A DNA stretch of 24,527 nt from an uncultured Hungatella sp. (GTDB lineage Bacteria; Bacillota; Clostridia; Lachnospirales; Lachnospiraceae). Numbering within the stretch: the first letter of the stretch is position 1; every line of letters starts with the position of its first letter. The DNA is taken from the NCBI GenBank assembly GCA_910577935.1, contig CAJTOT010000006.1, positions 6,406-30,932 of the forward strand. The letters are read 5' to 3'. This document shows, in pieces, positions 20,894 through 24,527 of the stretch. The position numbers and the translations under genes were made by a program. Under the pieces are notes generated by a model, which ran no database searches, was not told the origin of the DNA, and worked only from the letters and a program-made list of their open reading frames with translations.

Positions 20894-22500
20894 TATTCAT
20901 TGCTGCCGCCCAGGGTTCCCAGTATCTCCCTCTCCTGGTCTTCAAACAGCAGCCGCCGGTTGTACTGGTAATACCTGCCGCACTCGTACTGCCGGAGAAA
21001 CTTAAGGCTGTAGATCCCGGTGTTCAGCCCGGTGACAAACACTACCATCTCCTGGCTGTCCCCGAAAGCCGCCTCCACGAAGTCAAAGGCATGCTCCAGC
21101 CTCTGCCCCCACTGTTCAAACATATCCTCATACAGGTTATTCTCCGCCTCGAATACCTCAGATATTTTCTCCCAGACCTCCTCCTCTGTCTGGCATCCCT
21201 CGGCTCTCACCGCCTGAAGCGTGCGCTCCAGTATCTCCGTCACGTCCTGGTAGAGATGATCTTCCCGGCGGCTTAAAAGCCCTGATTCGGATTTATATTT
21301 CCGCTCTGCTCTCATGCCCGCTGCCAGGCCTGCCAGATGTTCCTGGGGGCTGTCATATTTTTCGCCTCTGGGGCTGCCTCCCCCTGCTGATGCCTGTATG
21401 TCTGCCGTTTTCCTATCCGGCACAGAATCGCCGGCTTCCTTCATGCCGGCCCCGCGGACAGCGCTCTCAGGCTTCATCCCTCCGAACAGCTGCTCCAGCC
21501 GCTCCAGCCTGGCCTCTTTCCTGGCTATCTCCCTGAAACCTCCGTTGAGCTTTGCCAGAATCAGGCTCATGACGCTTAAGTGTTCGTCGAAGGGAGCCCT
21601 CTCCAGCCTGCGGTAAAGCCCCTCTCTCACTTTTCCCGCCAGAATCTCGTCCACCTGGTAGTCCTGCTGGTATTTGTAGTACAGTTCCAGGTAGTTGGCA
21701 AAATCTTTGGCGATGACAGGGTACTGAATATACTGGAAAATCACTTCTCTGTCCACAGTCCTGTGTATCTTCTCATACACCTCTATGAGTCTGGACAGGT
21801 CCTCCCACCCCCTGGGGGTGGCAAATAGTTTTCCGTCCACAGTGGTCTCTATGCGGCAGAAATTCTGCCGCTTTACGTCGAGGTAGGATATGACCGCCGG
21901 ATGGATGTTCACCTGCTGGGCATACTCCTTCCAGACACCGTAGTCCGCTTCCACCGGAATCATCTTGATCCGGTCCAGGGTCACGATGTCAAACTCCCGC
22001 ACCGATTTGTTGTACTCCGGAGGGTTGCCTGCCGCCACGATAATCCACCCCTTGGGGATGGCGTGGTTTCCGAAAGTCTTGCACTGGAGAAACTGGAGCA
22101 TGGTGGGCGCCAGAGTCTCCGACACACAGTTGATCTCATCGATAAACAGGATTCCTTCCGCCAGTCCTGTGTCCGCTATCTTGTCATAGATGGAGGCCAC
22201 AATCTCGCTCATGGTGTACTCCGTCACCGAGCACCGTCTGGAGTCATAAATTCTGTCCTGGATAAAGGGCAGTCCGATGGCACTCTGCCTGGTGTGATGG
22301 GTGATAGTGTAAGCCACCAGCCCGATACGGCACTCCTGGGAAATCTGTTCCATGATCTGGGTCTTTCCGATTCCCGGCGGCCCTATAAGCAGCACCGGCC
22401 TCTGCCGGATAGGCGGAATCTCGTAAGCCCCGTACATGTCTTTCAGCAGATACGCCTCAATGGTATTCTTGATCTCTTCCTTTGCCCGCTTAATGTTCAA
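20893..22500 (-). CDS. MoxR-like AAA+ ATPase
   Basis: This 535-residue cytosolic ATPase has Walker A GPPGIGKT (40-47), Walker B ILFIDEIN (117-124), a sensor-1 region IIVAAGNPPEYN and an arginine-bearing FDIVTLDRI. That pattern matches MoxR/RavA-type chaperones. Such proteins pair with a VWA-domain partner to insert metals or remodel complexes. Residues about 345-400 form a variable linker (GDSVPDRKTADIQASAGGG), then a helical tail of about 130 residues not seen in the shortest MoxR proteins. The start is a TTG at 22500, overlapping the VWA gene by 11 bases, with AAGGGGG about 8 bases upstream. The overlap means coupled translation with its partner. Confidence 0.92.
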   Translation of the reverse strand: MNIKRAKEEIKNTIEAYLLKDMYGAYEIPPIRQRPVLLIGPPGIGKTQIMEQISQECRIGLVAYTITHHTRQSAIGLPFIQDRIYDSRRCSVTEYTMSEIVASIYDKIADTGLAEGILFIDEINCVSETLAPTMLQFLQCKTFGNHAIPKGWIIVAAGNPPEYNKSVREFDIVTLDRIKMIPVEADYGVWKEYAQQVNIHPAVISYLDVKRQNFCRIETTVDGKLFATPRGWEDLSRLIEVYEKIHRTVDREVIFQYIQYPVIAKDFANYLELYYKYQQDYQVDEILAGKVREGLYRRLERAPFDEHLSVMSLILAKLNGGFREIARKEARLERLEQLFGGMKPESAVRGAGMKEAGDSVPDRKTADIQASAGGGSPRGEKYDSPQEHLAGLAAGMRAERKYKSESGLLSRREDHLYQDVTEILERTLQAVRAEGCQTEEEVWEKISEVFEAENNLYEDMFEQWGQRLEHAFDFVEAAFGDSQEMVVFVTGLNTGIYSLKFLRQYECGRYYQYNRRLLFEDQEREILGTLGGSNE

Positions 22501-23851
22501 TGTCAGTTCCCCCTTCCCACTTTCCGGTTAACTCTCTGATCTCCTCTTCCTCCAGAATCAGCTTGATGGCCCAGGACGGAACCGACACATCCTCATACTG
22601 ATTCTGGATAAACACAAAGGCCGTGTCATAAGGCGGCATTTTTACAGGATAAATTCCTTTTCCGTCAGTGAAATACAAAAGCCCTTTCAGCCTTATAAAT
22701 TCTCCTCTGGCCCTGAGACTGTTCACATACTCAAAGGCCGGCCGGAAGTCCGTCCCCCCGCCGCCCCGGACAGTGAAGTTCTCCATATACTCCTCCATCT
22801 GCCGCCTGCCGGTAATCTTTACATCTGACCTGACTTCATCATCACACTGAATGATGTGGATGTGGATCTTCTTAAAATAGCTTTCGCTCTCACTTAAAAC
22901 CTCATAGGTCTCTTCCAGAAACCGCCTGACCAGCTCCCCGGAGCAGGACATGGAGGTATCGATCACCAGCACAAAGTCCTCGATCCGGTACACCTCACTG
23001 GTTTCCAAAGGCTCGATCAGCGGCATATTGCCGTAGGTCTTCAGGCCGTAGGTATAGTAGATGTAGTCAAAGGAATCCTGGTCCGCCTGCATCTCCTCCC
23101 TCATGACAGAAAATTTTCTTAAAAATCTCCTGTAATCGTACCGCTCCCTGTTTTCCACCTGAACCTGCTCCAACAGCTTGCGGCCCTCGTCCCCCGCCAT
23201 GCCTTCCTGTCCCATGGACTCCATCTCGGTCTGGAGCTTCTCCCGGTTGTCATTCCACATGGACTGTCTGGGAACCGGCATCCCCGGAGGCTGGGGCTCC
23301 TCCCACCGCTCATGGCTGTCCACATAAAATTCCGCCGCCAGGCGCTCAAACTTCTGTTCCGTGAGCTTCATATTCCGGAGAGACTGGTAGATGCCCTCTG
23401 CCGTCAGCACCTTCATCTCCCTCTCCAGGCGCAGATAGATGTCTCTCCTGAAAGGCGGCGGCGGCACATGGACGCAGGACTTGTAAAGCCTGTCGATGAC
23501 AGATTCCATGGCGATGTCGCAGGCAAGGTTCCAGTAACCCGCAGCCCTGTTTTTCCGGTTGTCCAGGTGACAGAAGAGACAGTGGAACACCATGTGAAGA
23601 TATGTCCGATTCACATGGACTCTCCCCCGGCGGTACATGGCGACCAGATCGCCGGGGTTGTAGTACATCACATACCCATCGGTCCCCAGCCCCCTCCCGG
23701 ACGGGTCCGCCTCAAACCCCAGACTGCTTAAAGACACATCCAGAAAGTGCATGTTCAGATACAGCTCATTCCTGGCATTGTACAAAATCCGGGTACACAA
23801 CTCCACCATATTCAGTTCTTCCATCTGACGGTGCCTCACGGGATCGATCAC
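22490..23851 (-). CDS. VWA-domain protein with degenerate metallopeptidase-like N-terminus
   Basis: This 453-residue cytosolic protein has two parts. The N-terminal half resembles the DUF2201 putative metallopeptidase domain: YLHMVFHCLFCH (84-95) then YWNLACDIAMESVID (106-120). Where an active family member would have HEXXH, this has HMVFH (H86, H90, plus H95), so the catalytic glutamate is missing. The C-terminal VWA domain (from about 291) has a MIDAS in FVLVIDTSMSCSG (D298, S300, S302) and LLYFTDGKGIYP near the end. It probably binds the MoxR-like ATPase encoded next. The start is a GTG at 23851 with AAGGGGG about 8 bases upstream; no ATG start is suitable. The promoter is at 23895-23923. 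Confidence 0.9.
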   Translation of the reverse strand: MIDPVRHRQMEELNMVELCTRILYNARNELYLNMHFLDVSLSSLGFEADPSGRGLGTDGYVMYYNPGDLVAMYRRGRVHVNRTYLHMVFHCLFCHLDNRKNRAAGYWNLACDIAMESVIDRLYKSCVHVPPPPFRRDIYLRLEREMKVLTAEGIYQSLRNMKLTEQKFERLAAEFYVDSHERWEEPQPPGMPVPRQSMWNDNREKLQTEMESMGQEGMAGDEGRKLLEQVQVENRERYDYRRFLRKFSVMREEMQADQDSFDYIYYTYGLKTYGNMPLIEPLETSEVYRIEDFVLVIDTSMSCSGELVRRFLEETYEVLSESESYFKKIHIHIIQCDDEVRSDVKITGRRQMEEYMENFTVRGGGGTDFRPAFEYVNSLRARGEFIRLKGLLYFTDGKGIYPVKMPPYDTAFVFIQNQYEDVSVPSWAIKLILEEEEIRELTGKWEGGTDIEH

Positions 23852-23894
23852 GGGTCATTCCCCCTTTTTTACATGCTGACCAAATATTTCTTAA

Positions 23895-23923
23895 ATTATA
23901 GCTTTCCATGACGCCTCCGTCAA
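23895..23923 (-). promoter_or_regulatory. Promoter of the VWA/AAA operon
   Basis: On the minus strand TTGACG (23918-23923), 17 bases, perfect TATAAT (23895-23900), about 45 bases before the GTG start of the VWA gene. Confidence 0.8.
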
Positions 23924-24033
23924 TGGAAACCTTCCCGCTATGCCTATTCCTTTTCTGGAAAAACCATGATAAAATATTCCTGACAGGCAACCGTGGGACA
24001 TACTAACGATACGCTGCCAAAAAGGAGGAACAA

Positions 24034-24527
24034 ATGGATATGTTGAAAACCGGACGCCTTTTCACAAGGAGAAGGCGCCGACGCCTGGCGCTGTTCACTG
24101 CCGTCTCTCTCATGAGCGGCAGCCTGGGGCTGAGTGCTCCCGGAGCCGAAACCGCAAAGGACAGAGTACCGGACTTTCCTGAAAGTCCTGACTCATATGT
24201 GAGCACGGCTTCCGACGCGGAACATGCCACGCCGTCTGACGCCGCCATGAAAATCACCTGTGAAATCATTGATCTGGGAGATACACTCACCACCGCCGAA
24301 GATACCGCCAGCCTCTTCAGCCTGAGAGACGGACAGGTGGATTTGGCTCCCGGAAAGCATGAACGGTGGATAGACCGGGTGCTTCTTCCCGACTATGCCG
24401 AGGATTTCTATGAGATGCTGGTGGAAGGCTCTGACAATGACGGAGTGGATGACATCTTGATTGACGCCGGTTATTTCTCCGCCGGCAGCGCTGTCACCAT
24501 AGGCTCCACGGTATTTAACGGCATCCA
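24034..24527 (+). CDS. Secreted protein, N-terminal part (3' end outside window)
   Basis: An ATG at 24034 with a strong AAAGGAGG ribosome site opens a frame that stays open for 164 codons to the window end. It starts with six arginines before a hydrophobic stretch (LALFTAVSLMSGSLGLSAPGA), a signal peptide. The mature start has SPDSYVSTASDAEHATPSDA, the Ser/Ala/Asp-rich type common on lachnospiral surface proteins. ERWIDRVLLPDYAEDFYEML and EGSDNDGVDDILIDAGY follow, segments I associate loosely with transglutaminase-type surface proteins of Clostridia; this is a weak impression. The rest is missing, so function cannot be given. Confidence 0.8.
   Translation, partial: MDMLKTGRLFTRRRRRRLALFTAVSLMSGSLGLSAPGAETAKDRVPDFPESPDSYVSTASDAEHATPSDAAMKITCEIIDLGDTLTTAEDTASLFSLRDGQVDLAPGKHERWIDRVLLPDYAEDFYEMLVEGSDNDGVDDILIDAGYFSAGSAVTIGSTVFNGI

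Noticed and set aside
23766..24293. Two minus-strand frames (23766-23990 and 24003-24293) upstream of the VWA gene
   Set aside because: The first covers the VWA promoter in another frame; the second mirrors the plus-strand secreted protein with its clear ribosome site and signal peptide.

Overview
The window (about 24.5 kb, GC a little above 50%) looks like chromosomal DNA of a gut-type Lachnospiraceae/Clostridia bacterium. This rests on strong AGGAGG-type ribosome sites, near-consensus sigma-A promoters, YesM/YesN two-component genes, a lipobox lipoprotein, a secreted protein with W/G-rich cell-wall-binding-like repeats, and surface proteins with 'TASDAE/TPSDA' stretches. The placement is inferred from protein style and was not checked by a search. 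I see no rRNA, tRNA, CRISPR array, transposase or phage gene.

Layout. 1-2077 (+): the end of a YesM-type sensor kinase and its overlapping YesN/AraC-type response regulator, closed by a terminator shared with the convergent gene. 2160-5024 (-): a protein of a putative glycosyltransferase-fold family, then glyA behind a consensus promoter. 5161-8689 (-): a compact cluster transcribed as barnase-like RNase lipoprotein, barstar-like inhibitor, YgjP/DUF45 metallopeptidase, recJ. 9012-10247 (+): a PatB/MalY-type PLP enzyme. 10248-10687: a gene-poor stretch with an orphan consensus promoter and a long hairpin. 10688-15148 (-): nagA, a DEAD-box helicase with a DbpA-like RNA-binding tail and a structured leader, and an MFS transporter, each with its own promoter. 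15247-18299 (-): a secreted wall-binding-like protein and a histidine kinase/OmpR-type regulator pair. 18448-19059 (+): a protein with an EDGYWGVKQTSQRI motif. 19146-19436 (-): a small Cys/His-rich secreted protein. 19731-20784 (+): an unknown protein plus an XRE regulator behind two palindromic operators. 20893-23851 (-): a VWA protein and a MoxR-like AAA ATPase, overlapping. 24034-end (+): the start of a secreted protein.

How parts work together. The two kinase/regulator pairs are sensory modules. glyA and nagA are housekeeping metabolism (one-carbon units and amino-sugar recycling), and recJ is DNA repair. The barnase/barstar pair is a toxin-immunity unit in which the RNase is lipid-anchored and carried on a repetitive acidic linker. 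The AAA/VWA pair is a MoxR-type chaperone module. The XRE pair has toxin-antitoxin-like control, but its first protein is not a toxin I recognise.

Most promising for follow-up: the tethered barnase/barstar cluster with its repeat-studded promoter; the unknown-protein/XRE operon with twin operators; the orphan promoter and 14-bp-arm hairpin at 10365-10661; and the helicase leader, where a 13-residue upstream ORF with its ribosome site in a hairpin overlaps the helicase start.
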